From a virus: a stretch of DNA of 64,000 nt. This document shows positions 24,882 through 32,409 of the stretch, in pieces (positions within the stretch are counted from its first letter, which is position 1; each line of letters begins with the position of its first letter). The notes below the pieces were generated by a model, which was not told where the DNA came from, ran no database searches, and saw only the letters and a program-made list of their open reading frames with translations. Location of the stretch: IMG/VR virus record IMGVR_UViG_3300023174_000046, positions 62,001-126,000 of that record; one strand, written 5' to 3'. A program made the position numbers and the translations under genes.

Positions 24882-26216
24882 ATGCAAGACCGTGCTTTAG
24901 ATTTGGATTTCTTTGAGCATGTTGTTTTATATAAATCGCTTACTGACGAAAAATTTTTAGGCTCGATTGTAGATATTGTTAAGCCAGCTTTCTTTAAAGA
25001 CAAGAATATTAAGAGTATTTTTAGTATTATTAAAGAATTTTATATTAAAAATACCACAGTACCTACCTTAACTGAAATTAAGGCTTACTTGAGCACTGAT
25101 AAGCTTAAAGAAAGCTTCAAAGAATCAATTTCGAAATTTAAAGATATTGACAAAAACTTTAATGAAGAAGAACTTTACCGCAATACAGAAAGATTTTTAA
25201 GAGAAAAAGCTGTTTATACAACAATGCTTGAAGTTGCAGATAAATGCTCAAAAGGTGAGATCAATACTGCAGAAATTTTGGAAAAGTTTGATAGTTCTTG
25301 CAGTATTAATCTGTCAGTAGATCTTGGTATAGAGATACTTTCAAACTCACAGCTCATTGTTGATGATTTAAATAAAGTTGAAAGCTTTATTTCTACTGGG
25401 TACCCTTGGATTGATCAACGTATAGGTGGAGGCTTGCAAGAAAACGGCAGGTCTTTGTATGTTTTTGCAGGTGAAACAAATATTGGCAAGTCAATTTTTC
25501 TCGCTAACGTCGCTACTAATATTGCAAAACAAAATAAAACGGTTTTATTGATTTCACTAGAAATGCCTGAATTGATATATGCAAAACGACTTTCGTCTAA
25601 TATTACAAAAATTCCAATCTTTAGATTAAAGGGTGAACAGGATCAGCTCAAGATTGGCTTGGATGAATTTAATAGAAAAAACCCTAATGCCCGGATTTAT
25701 GTAAAAGAGTTTCCACCATCGACTATTTCACCCTTACAACTAAATGCATTTATTAAGAAGTTTATTGCAAAAGGAATAAAAGTAGATGCAATTGTATTAG
25801 ATTATCTCAATCTCATACACTCTCCTACAGGGACCAATTCATATGAAAGGGTAAAATATGTTACTGAAAAGATTCGAGCTTTGTCTTATATTTTTAATTG
25901 TCCTATTATTTCAGCAACACAATTAAATCGCTCTGGTTATAGTGAATCAGACCCATCTATAGCCACAATTAGTGAAAGCATTGGTTTAGCTGCGACTGCA
26001 GATGTTGTCATGAGTATTTTTCAGACAGATGAAGAAAGAGAGCTGGGAGTTATTCACTTAGGTATGATGAAAAATCGCTTTGGACCAAATTTTGGAAACG
26101 TTTTATTGAGAATAGATTACCCCACATTAACAATTTCACAAGATGATACTATAAATGATACTGACGAAAGCAATTCGTTGACGTCAACCCTCAAAGTATT
26201 AGCAGATAACAATTGA
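24882..26216 (+). CDS. gp41: Replicative DNA helicase (DnaB-type, T4 gp41-like)
   Basis: 444 residues. The N-terminal helical domain is followed by a RecA-fold ATPase: GETNIGKS near residue 197 (Walker A), LLISLEMPE (motif 1a), VDAIVLDYLNLI near 300 (Walker B) and PIISATQLNRSG (motif 3), the DnaB_C signature. It unwinds the fork 5' to 3' and pairs with primase gp61. Length is close to T4 gp41 (475). The helicase loader gp59 is not clearly recognised nearby. Confidence 0.94.
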   Translation: MQDRALDLDFFEHVVLYKSLTDEKFLGSIVDIVKPAFFKDKNIKSIFSIIKEFYIKNTTVPTLTEIKAYLSTDKLKESFKESISKFKDIDKNFNEEELYRNTERFLREKAVYTTMLEVADKCSKGEINTAEILEKFDSSCSINLSVDLGIEILSNSQLIVDDLNKVESFISTGYPWIDQRIGGGLQENGRSLYVFAGETNIGKSIFLANVATNIAKQNKTVLLISLEMPELIYAKRLSSNITKIPIFRLKGEQDQLKIGLDEFNRKNPNARIYVKEFPPSTISPLQLNAFIKKFIAKGIKVDAIVLDYLNLIHSPTGTNSYERVKYVTEKIRALSYIFNCPIISATQLNRSGYSESDPSIATISESIGLAATADVVMSIFQTDEERELGVIHLGMMKNRFGPNFGNVLLRIDYPTLTISQDDTINDTDESNSLTSTLKVLADNN

Positions 26217-26247
26217 TTATCAATAGATTTTCCTAAATACTTATAGA
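26213..26247 (+). promoter_or_regulatory. Promoter of uncertain class
   Basis: TTGATT (26213-26218) and TAAATA (26234-26239), the latter 8 nt before the ATG at 26248. It could be an early promoter with an odd -10 box or a late-type box CCTAAATA. Confidence 0.4.
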
Positions 26248-27132
26248 ATGCAGGGAAAATACTGTTTTGTGGTGCCATCAAATATTGAGGCAGCCGCTTG
26301 TGTATTGTCATTTTTATGGCTTACCAAGAAAGAGGATATTACCACAATTGTGTCTTCAGAAAATAATTTACAAAAAGATCTCGAAAAAATAAAATTAGAT
26401 TCTTTTAAGTTTGTTTATATTGTTGGTTTTTATGATTTTAAAAACTTTAACCATGCATATGATCGCAAGAATGTTTACATTATTAATAAGAAAATTACCA
26501 ACATGCCTAGTTTCAATGAAGCACACATCATTACAGACGGTGATACAACTCTTGATTTATTAATAAATTTACTTCAAAAACATACTGAAAACAAATTTAG
26601 CAATAACCAAGAAATCTTCTTAGATAATATTAAAAAATACTTAACTTTTACGTTTGATAACGATCTTATACCGTTAAAGTTGTTTTATTACTTTAAAACA
26701 CAACCCGATATGAATAAGGTTGATGCGTTTATACGTAAATTTAATTCCGGTTTAATTTTATTCAGTGAAACAGAAAACTACAAAATAAACTTACTACTTA
26801 AAGAGTTAGCTATAACACTTAAATCGCTAAAACTATTCAAAGGTACTTTAAATCACAACAATAAAACCTTATCTGTAGTTTCTACTTTTAGTGCTAAATT
26901 TAAAAATGAAGTTGCACACAAGATTCTCAAGAAAGGTTTTAACATCTCTCTTGTATTGGATCTTGAAAAGAAAACAGCACATTTCCGAAAAAGTAAAGGG
27001 ATTGACATTGACTTAGGAGATTATGTGCATAAATGTTTTTCAGGCTATGGAACAGAATATGCAGCATTTTGTAAGCTCAACGAACAAATTATTGACTTAA
27101 CTAAGAACTTCTTCCCACTAAATGAACATTAA
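26248..27132 (+). CDS. Possible degenerate DHH-family protein
   Basis: 294 residues. The N-terminus (SNIEAAACVLSFLWLT, then DITTIVSSE) is shaped like the first strand-helix of DHH phosphoesterases, but the catalytic Asp/His set is missing. The C-terminal AHFRKSKGIDIDLGDYVHK and following FSGYGTEYAAF resemble the DHHA1 nucleic-acid-binding motif (RS, xVDV, GGGHxxAAG) with glycines lost. If right, this is an inactive RecJ/Cdc45-like protein next to the replicative helicase. The evidence is pattern only, so the call is tentative; it could be an unrelated phage protein. Confidence 0.4.
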   Translation: MQGKYCFVVPSNIEAAACVLSFLWLTKKEDITTIVSSENNLQKDLEKIKLDSFKFVYIVGFYDFKNFNHAYDRKNVYIINKKITNMPSFNEAHIITDGDTTLDLLINLLQKHTENKFSNNQEIFLDNIKKYLTFTFDNDLIPLKLFYYFKTQPDMNKVDAFIRKFNSGLILFSETENYKINLLLKELAITLKSLKLFKGTLNHNNKTLSVVSTFSAKFKNEVAHKILKKGFNISLVLDLEKKTAHFRKSKGIDIDLGDYVHKCFSGYGTEYAAFCKLNEQIIDLTKNFFPLNEH

Positions 27133-27409
27133 AGAACTCAATCCTTCCTTTAAAATGGTTGAGTCAGAAACAATGCATAACTTCCTATCTTTTTGCACCT
27201 TTATATACCTTATCAATGGAAAAAAGCTTAATCTTGCTAATATTTTTCTATTATGCCTAAAAAACGAAAACATCAAAAAGCTCTATAAAAGAATTTTAGA
27301 AGTGGATAATGATTTTTATGCATTTAAAATGTTCTTTGAATTTGATCCAACCCTGTACAAGAGTAAATATATAATGAAATTTTTAAGTAAGGATAAATGT
27401 GAGAAATAA
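27122..27409 (+). CDS. Hypothetical protein
   Basis: 95 residues, helical, Lys/Phe-rich. It overlaps the preceding gene by 11 nt and the bS21-like gene by 11 nt. The segment YAFKMFFEFDPTLYKSKYIM near residue 66 looks by eye like part of T4 gp59 (AFKEIFEYNP then SSYIFKLL), the loader of helicase gp41. The match is short and could be chance, although the position between gp41 and gp32 would fit a replication accessory protein. Confidence 0.5.
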   Translation: MNIKELNPSFKMVESETMHNFLSFCTFIYLINGKKLNLANIFLLCLKNENIKKLYKRILEVDNDFYAFKMFFEFDPTLYKSKYIMKFLSKDKCEK

Positions 27410-27602
27410 TGCTGAAGTAAAACTAGAGCTGAAGAAATCTTCTAATAAAGAATATTTTGACAAAAAGCTAAATGCATTTTCAAAATTAGTCAAGAGAAGC
27501 GGCATACTCGAAGACTTGAAGTGGAAGAAGTGCGCCTACAAACCATCAATGCTTAAGAAATTAAAGAAAAAGAATGCACACTTGAAGTGGAAGTTCTATT
27601 GA
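27399..27602 (+). CDS. rpsU: Ribosomal protein bS21-like
   Basis: 67 residues from a GTG start preceded by AAGGATAA. The pattern is that of bS21: YFDKKLNAFSKLVKRSGIL matches the FDxALRRFKRxxxKxGxL helix, KWKKCAYKPSMLKKLKKKNA matches RRREFYEKPTxxRKRKxxxA, and the basic tail ends in KFY. bS21 sits at the mRNA exit near the anti-Shine-Dalgarno helix; phage versions are known in marine phages and large phages and may redirect ribosomes to phage mRNAs. The gene lies among replication genes and overlaps both neighbours. Confidence 0.75.
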   Translation: MRNNAEVKLELKKSSNKEYFDKKLNAFSKLVKRSGILEDLKWKKCAYKPSMLKKLKKKNAHLKWKFY

Positions 27603-28234
27603 TGTTAAGCGATTTCGAAAAATTCATTTATAATAAACATTTAAGCTGCACGAAGAGGGTACAAAATAAGCCCTACACTCTTCGTAAAGACTTCTCCAAT
27701 GTTGATAATTCTACCGCTTTTTATCTTAAAAAGTTGGGTCTTTTTTTTAATAAATTTAAACAAATAGAGATAGATGATTTTTTTAACGCCCCGTTCAAGC
27801 TGTATAAAGATGAAAATTATTTTGACTTAAAATATTACATCTCACCGAAAGCAGTTAACACATATAACATATATAAAAAACAAAAAGAGACGCAGGATCC
27901 CGATACTACTGAAATTCTCAAACACACATTATCCTCACTAAAATTTATAAAAGATTATTGCTGTCAGCATAATATACAAATAAAAGATTACTTAAACTTT
28001 ACTGAAGACAATAATACTTTACCTGCATTTATAGGACATCTTCAAGCACACAGTATTAATTTTTACTCACTAATGGGGTTCAGCAATTTTATGAAGAAAT
28101 TAACACAAAATTTTGAAACCCATAAATTTGTTCTCGGAAGCGTTCTCGACAATATAAATGAAATTTATGGCAATTTTGTGCGGTCGAAAAAACTAAAAGT
28201 TTTAGTAAGAGAAGGTATAAAGAAAATCGCTTGA
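27602..28234 (+). CDS. Hypothetical protein upstream of gp32
   Basis: 210 residues; the ATG overlaps the bS21 stop (TGATG), which I prefer to a start five codons earlier. Lys/Phe/Tyr-rich and mainly helical, with KPYTLRKDFSNVD near residue 26 and FFNAPFKLYKDENYFDLKYY near 62. In T4 the gene before 32 is 59 (helicase loader), and this protein has the right size (gp59 is 217), but I cannot align it convincingly. It belongs to the operon that begins at 26248. Confidence 0.55.
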   Translation: MLSDFEKFIYNKHLSCTKRVQNKPYTLRKDFSNVDNSTAFYLKKLGLFFNKFKQIEIDDFFNAPFKLYKDENYFDLKYYISPKAVNTYNIYKKQKETQDPDTTEILKHTLSSLKFIKDYCCQHNIQIKDYLNFTEDNNTLPAFIGHLQAHSINFYSLMGFSNFMKKLTQNFETHKFVLGSVLDNINEIYGNFVRSKKLKVLVREGIKKIA

Positions 28235-28266
28235 TATATTTTAAGCTTCCTATATTATATTTAAAT
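28231..28266 (+). promoter_or_regulatory. Early-type promoter of gp32
   Basis: TTGATA (28231-28236), 16 nt, TATTAT (28253-28258), 8 nt to the ATG at 28267. The -35 box overlaps the stop of the preceding gene. Confidence 0.55.
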
Positions 28267-29115
28267 ATGAATGACATCACCAAATCAATGTTTGAAAGCA
28301 TTAAAACCGCATTAGTCCGTCAAGATAGTAACAATTCCTCTTATCGAGATATTCTTAGAATGGAAGCCGATAAGACATATGTTGTACGCTTGCTTCCTAA
28401 TATTAAGGATCCTGCTAAAACGTTTTTCCACTTTTATCAACATGCTTTCAATAGCTTTGCATCAGGTAAGTTTATGTCAGTTGTTTCACCTTCTTCTTTT
28501 GGTGAAAGAGATCCCATCTCTGAGCTCAAGTATAAACTACTACGCACAGGCTCAGAAGAAGATAAGAAGAAAGCAAGCTCTTTGGTATGGTCTGAGCGCT
28601 GGCTTGTTAATGCATATATTGTTGATGACCCTACTAATCCTGATAATAACGGGAAAGTTAAGATTGTTCAGTTCGGTAAGCAATTACATAAAATTATTAT
28701 GCGCGCTATTGATGGTGATGATGCTGATGATCTAGGTGCAAAAGTCTTTTCCTTAAAAGCAGATGGTGTTAATCTCAAGATTACCTGTGAAACACAGGGC
28801 GGGTATAAGACGTATACTTCTTCGAAGTTTTCGATGCCAAGAGCTATTGATGGTGTTACTGATAAGAACATCGATGAAATCCTCGGCGGTATCCATGATC
28901 TCGAGAAAATTAACCCTGTTAAGACATACGATGAACTTAAGAAGATTCTTGATGAGCATTTTCTCTGTGTAGAATCAACTGATAATGATACACAGGAAGC
29001 TGTAACCAAGCCAGTTGAAAGACAACCTGTGGTAGCAGCTGCAGCTACTTCAAAACCATCAACAGCTGTTGATGACGATGAAGTAAAGAGACTGCTTGAC
29101 GGTTTAGATGAATAA
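28267..29115 (+). CDS. gp32: Single-stranded DNA-binding protein (T4 gp32-like)
   Basis: 282 residues from the ATG at 28267; a start 12 codons upstream is in frame but lies in the promoter. The body has the phage OB-fold pattern (YVVRLLPNIKDPAKTFFHFY, then a Lys/Ser-rich loop) and ends with a linker of Pro/Ala/Thr and an acidic tail DDDEVKRLLDGLDE, as in T4 gp32, whose tail recruits replication proteins. I do not see an intact CxxH-type zinc site. Location beside gp45 and gp41 supports the call. Confidence 0.85.
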   Translation: MNDITKSMFESIKTALVRQDSNNSSYRDILRMEADKTYVVRLLPNIKDPAKTFFHFYQHAFNSFASGKFMSVVSPSSFGERDPISELKYKLLRTGSEEDKKKASSLVWSERWLVNAYIVDDPTNPDNNGKVKIVQFGKQLHKIIMRAIDGDDADDLGAKVFSLKADGVNLKITCETQGGYKTYTSSKFSMPRAIDGVTDKNIDEILGGIHDLEKINPVKTYDELKKILDEHFLCVESTDNDTQEAVTKPVERQPVVAAAATSKPSTAVDDDEVKRLLDGLDE

Positions 29116-29548
29116 AACACAACAAGAAGAATATCAAGAGAAAGTAGATTTGCTTAAGTTTTTTGGAGCTGTAAAAGGCTCTTTAAACGAAATCAATACT
29201 AAAGTTATTGATGGCAGTAATCTGCGACCTGCAAATTTTGATATTCAAAAACTTGCTTTAGAACACGACAAAGCAACAGGTGCACCTGTCGCGGCAGGTG
29301 CTAACCAGCAGATATCACATCAACAACTGCCTAATGCTGATTTTGTTCCTCTACAATACCCTGTATTAACGACTGATCAATCCCACCAACAAGAAGACCC
29401 AAATCAACTGGCACTACCTTTTGATAAAAAGTATGACCTAAATGATATTTTTTCAAAAATAGACGATGTTTATAGAAAAATAATAACTCTTGAAAATGAA
29501 GTATATAAATTAAGAGAGTTAGTTGAAAATAAAAAAAAAGAACTATAA
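29108..29548 (+). CDS. Hypothetical protein with clamp-binding-like motif
   Basis: 146 residues overlapping gp32 by 8 nt. The N-terminal third is helical, the middle is Gln/Pro-rich, and the C-terminal 40 residues form a likely coiled coil (FSKIDDVYRKIITLENEVYK). At residues 100-105 it carries QLALPF, very like the QLSLPL-type beta-clamp-binding hexapeptide of bacteria. The sliding clamp gene follows 9 nt later. A clamp-associated accessory factor is a possible role. Confidence 0.55.
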   Translation: MNKTQQEEYQEKVDLLKFFGAVKGSLNEINTKVIDGSNLRPANFDIQKLALEHDKATGAPVAAGANQQISHQQLPNADFVPLQYPVLTTDQSHQQEDPNQLALPFDKKYDLNDIFSKIDDVYRKIITLENEVYKLRELVENKKKEL

Positions 29549-29557
29549 TATACCAAG
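29523..29557 (+). promoter_or_regulatory. Early-type promoter of gp45
   Basis: TTGAAA (29523-29528), 17 nt, TAATAT (29546-29551), 6 nt, ATG at 29558. Confidence 0.5.
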
Positions 29558-30298
29558 ATGGTTCTCAAGATTCATAACCTAAAAAACTTTAATAACGGGT
29601 TTTTAAACAACATATCTAAATTAACAGATAGTTGTATTTTAAGATTCGAAAAAAATGACGCATCATGTATTGCAAGCAATAACGACAACACTGTCGTCTA
29701 TTATAGTTCTACTAATCAAGATGATTCGTTTATAAGTGACAATCTTATCACACTCAATATACCTGATGTAAAGAAGCTAATAAAAATATTTTCTTGTATT
29801 GAAGAAAACAGCATTCAACTTAATATTGAAAATAATAATATATCTTTTGCAAACAACTATTTCAAATTTAAATACCACCTTTTAGAGGATGGTATTGTTG
29901 TTGTACCGAAGATAAACATCTCGAAGATATTTGCTTTGCAATTTAATACCATATTTAAAATTAGAAAGAATGAATTGCAGAATATTCTCAAAGCTAGCAC
30001 TATTGCATTAGATGTTACTAAGCTTTATCTTTACAGTGATGATAATGGCATATTCTGTGATTTTACTGATAATAATAGACATAATGTTGATAGTATTGCG
30101 CTAAAGATTACAGATGCGTTTGAAGGTGATAAAATTAAGCAACCTGTACCAATTAATTTTGAAATCGTGAGGTTGATATCTTCTTCAAAATCTAACGAAC
30201 TAAACATAAGATACAATAATAGTCTCGGTGTATTTCTTTTTGATCTTGAAGAATCTGGATACACCTGTAAGTATATTGTATCAGCACTTGTAAATTAA
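29558..30298 (+). CDS. gp45: Sliding clamp (T4 gp45-like)
   Basis: 246 residues, against 228 in T4. The all-beta/alpha pattern of two clamp domains is visible: an N-terminal LKNFNNGFLNNIS helix, IPDVKKLIKIFSCI in the middle as the equivalent of the gp45 LNGFLGIL segment, and FKIRKNELQNILKASTIALD at the start of the second domain (T4 IKAEDLQQLLRVSRGLQID). It encircles DNA for gp43 and, in T4, activates late transcription with gp55 and gp33. Its overall divergence is high but size, order and neighbours agree. Confidence 0.8.
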   Translation: MVLKIHNLKNFNNGFLNNISKLTDSCILRFEKNDASCIASNNDNTVVYYSSTNQDDSFISDNLITLNIPDVKKLIKIFSCIEENSIQLNIENNNISFANNYFKFKYHLLEDGIVVVPKINISKIFALQFNTIFKIRKNELQNILKASTIALDVTKLYLYSDDNGIFCDFTDNNRHNVDSIALKITDAFEGDKIKQPVPINFEIVRLISSSKSNELNIRYNNSLGVFLFDLEESGYTCKYIVSALVN

Positions 30299-30302
30299 AA
30301 TT

Positions 30303-30671
30303 ATGAAATTAGCTAAAAATAAAATTCGTACAGCTGGTTATTTTATTAAGAGATTAAGAGATAACGGCTTTATTGTTCTGAAGATGTTCTTTAGATATGG
30401 CAAACATGATCCACGCCGCTGGACATTGTTAGTTGACCCTAGCGGTGCATCTGTCTTTATTACTTGCTATGAGAATAAGGATTTTATGGATGAAATTATG
30501 TTTGAATTTAATGATGGTGGTGTTAAATTTCCTAAGAATTATAGCATCAAAACAGATTCCCTGGAGGTTATCATACAACATCTTATTACAAATGGTGTTT
30601 GCAATAACTATCCCAACAGTTTATACCTAAAGAAACCAATAAATATTATTAATGAAAAAGAGGAAGGATAA
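30303..30671 (+). CDS. Conserved T4-like phage protein of unknown function
   Basis: 122 residues: IRTAGYFIKRLRDNGFIVLK, then DPRRWTLLVDPSGASVFITC and a C-terminal helical part (TDSLEVIIQHLITNGVCNN). I recognise the pattern from cyanophage-like T4 relatives, where it also sits near the clamp genes, without a known function. It follows gp45 by 4 nt and overlaps the next gene by 20 nt. Confidence 0.65.
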   Translation: MKLAKNKIRTAGYFIKRLRDNGFIVLKMFFRYGKHDPRRWTLLVDPSGASVFITCYENKDFMDEIMFEFNDGGVKFPKNYSIKTDSLEVIIQHLITNGVCNNYPNSLYLKKPINIINEKEEG

Positions 30672-31008
30672 TTCTAATCCGGGTGATGATGGTGAGAATA
30701 TGAAGAAGAAGAAAGAAGACAATCTCAAGCAATCACAGGAATTAGATAAAATTCTTAAGACTGCTCTTAATAACTATTTGATGTCGCAAGCATCAGAGGT
30801 TAAGAGCAAGACTCGCGATATTGATGCACTGAGAGCAACCATAGAAGAGTTTTTAAACAGCTATATTCTCCTGGGGTACTCACCGGTAGGTGAACCGGTG
30901 CATGTTATTTCAGCTCACAATCAACAAGAAGCAGATTCACTTTCTGCTTTACTAAATAAATTTCTTTTGAATCAAAGCGATAGGCCCGAAAAAGATTTTC
31001 CCTTTTAA
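30652..31008 (+). CDS. Hypothetical protein
   Basis: 118 residues with a very basic N-terminus (MKKRKDNSNP, then MKKKKEDNLKQ), a central helix and a GYSPVGEPVHVIS segment; it ends EKDFPF. Overlaps the previous gene by 20 nt. Size and clamp-operon position would fit the late co-activator gp33, which I otherwise do not find, but no sequence similarity is evident. Confidence 0.5.
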   Translation: MKKRKDNSNPGDDGENMKKKKEDNLKQSQELDKILKTALNNYLMSQASEVKSKTRDIDALRATIEEFLNSYILLGYSPVGEPVHVISAHNQQEADSLSALLNKFLLNQSDRPEKDFPF

Positions 31009-31019
31009 ATTCTAAAACA

Positions 31020-31877
31020 ATGATTGTTATTCTTGGTGGCGGATTTGTCGGTAAGCATCTATATAATTTTTTACAAGATAAATATTTTAACGTAAAGCTC
31101 GTAACTAAATCTGAAGTAGATTATTCTGATGAAAAGGTTTTAACTGATTTCTTTTTTAGTTGCAAGCCACGTTTTGTTATTAATTGTTCTGGTTATACCG
31201 GTTACCCTAACGTTGATGGTTGTGAAGCAAATAAAGAAGATTGTTTATTCTACAATGTACAAGCACCACTCAACGTATGCAATGTATGTTCAAAGCTTAA
31301 TATTAAAGTTATACACATTTCTTCAGGCTGTATATACAGCGGCTATGAAAAATACTTTACAGAAGAAGATGTACCTAACTTCGGTATTTTTAATAGTGAG
31401 TCGAGCTTTTATTCAAAAACAAAGCATTTGTTCGAAGTTGCATGTGCCCCATTTAAAGACAATACTGCTATATTACGTGTACGGATGCCTTTTACAAATA
31501 CAATAGATCGCAAGAATTATCTCTATAAATTATACAAATATAACAATCTTATTAGCCTTAAAAACAGTGTGACATATCTTGAGGATTTAAATCGGTTTAT
31601 TTTTACACTGTGTCAAGGTAATAATTTTAAAGGCGGTATATACAATGTAGTCAGCTCAGAGCCCATACTTGCAACTGATGTTGTCTCTATTTTTAAAAGC
31701 AATGGAATCGAGAATACTGAATGGCGCTATGTGGATTTAAACGAACTTGATATCAAAGCTAATCGATCAAACTGTCTTCTTTCTAATGACAAGATAACCA
31801 ACCTTGGGTTTACCTTTCCAAATGCGCATGATGTTATTGATAAGTGCGTTAAAGATATCAAGCAGCTAATTGTATGA
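31020..31877 (+). CDS. NAD(P)-dependent sugar reductase/epimerase (RmlD-like)
   Basis: 285 residues. Extended SDR with GGGFVGKH (residues 5-12, Rossmann loop), VINCSGYTG, a Ser in HISSGCIYSG and the catalytic pair YSKTK near residue 130. The overall plan matches dTDP-4-dehydrorhamnose reductases, which finish dTDP-L-rhamnose. With the glycosyltransferases at 17411 and 24177 this suggests that the phage builds or alters a sugar nucleotide. The exact substrate is not visible. Confidence 0.78.
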   Translation: MIVILGGGFVGKHLYNFLQDKYFNVKLVTKSEVDYSDEKVLTDFFFSCKPRFVINCSGYTGYPNVDGCEANKEDCLFYNVQAPLNVCNVCSKLNIKVIHISSGCIYSGYEKYFTEEDVPNFGIFNSESSFYSKTKHLFEVACAPFKDNTAILRVRMPFTNTIDRKNYLYKLYKYNNLISLKNSVTYLEDLNRFIFTLCQGNNFKGGIYNVVSSEPILATDVVSIFKSNGIENTEWRYVDLNELDIKANRSNCLLSNDKITNLGFTFPNAHDVIDKCVKDIKQLIV

Positions 31878-32158
31878 ATATTGTAAAGCACGTTAAGAAA
31901 CTATTTAAACGTTATAATCCCGGTTCCATACTTGCATATAAAAAGGGTCTTTACACAGGTAAGATGATTGCATTAATTTGTATCAATAAGAGTGACAAGA
32001 CCTTTTTTTTATTACCAGATATGCTGCCGTATAATATTACAAATAGTGATTTTAACTATTTACTTGCTACAGATGAACTTGAATATATAGAAGAACTGCC
32101 AGTTGATGTTTTTGACGTAATAAAAGCTCAGTATTTAAAAAACATCCACGCGGTGTAA
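31874..32158 (+). CDS. Hypothetical protein
   Basis: 94 residues overlapping the reductase by 4 nt. Basic N-terminus (KHVKKLFKRYNPGSILAYKK) and a beta-rich middle that could be an SH3-like barrel, then an acidic C-terminal helix. No family recognised. Confidence 0.5.
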   Translation: MNIVKHVKKLFKRYNPGSILAYKKGLYTGKMIALICINKSDKTFFLLPDMLPYNITNSDFNYLLATDELEYIEELPVDVFDVIKAQYLKNIHAV

Positions 32159-32161
32159 ATA
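32154..32161 (+). promoter_or_regulatory. Late-type box TGTAAATA
   Basis: TGTAAATA overlaps the stop of the previous gene and precedes the ATG at 32167 by 5 nt. It is weaker than other boxes. Confidence 0.35.
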
Positions 32162-32166
32162 ATAGC

Positions 32167-32373
32167 ATGAATAATCATAATAATAATCCTGGTAATTTTG
32201 TCAGACCAGCAAAGATAGTCTCGCCTATAAGTGGCCAATCTTCTACACCTAAAATTGTAGAGCGTGTTGTCGGTGATAAGCTTCACGTAGAAGCACATTG
32301 GTATGATCCTGCTAGCGGCGCCTTCATTCGCAAGGGCACTATCGAAATAAGAGATTTGCCCTCAAACAAATAA
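32167..32373 (+). CDS. Small hypothetical protein
   Basis: 68 residues with an Asn-rich start (MNNHNNNPGNF) and a beta-rich C-terminal half (DKLHVEAHWYDPASGAFIRK). Neither a membrane segment nor a signal peptide is present. Possibly a small structural or regulatory protein; unknown. Confidence 0.5.
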   Translation: MNNHNNNPGNFVRPAKIVSPISGQSSTPKIVERVVGDKLHVEAHWYDPASGAFIRKGTIEIRDLPSNK

Positions 32374-32375
32374 TA

Positions 32376-32409
32376 TTGTTTTTTTAAAAACTTCATACAT
32401 AATAAGTGT
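32376..32409 (+). promoter_or_regulatory. Early-type promoter of primase
   Basis: TTGTTT (32376-32381), 16 nt, CATAAT (32398-32403), 6 nt, GTG start at 32410. Confidence 0.55.
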
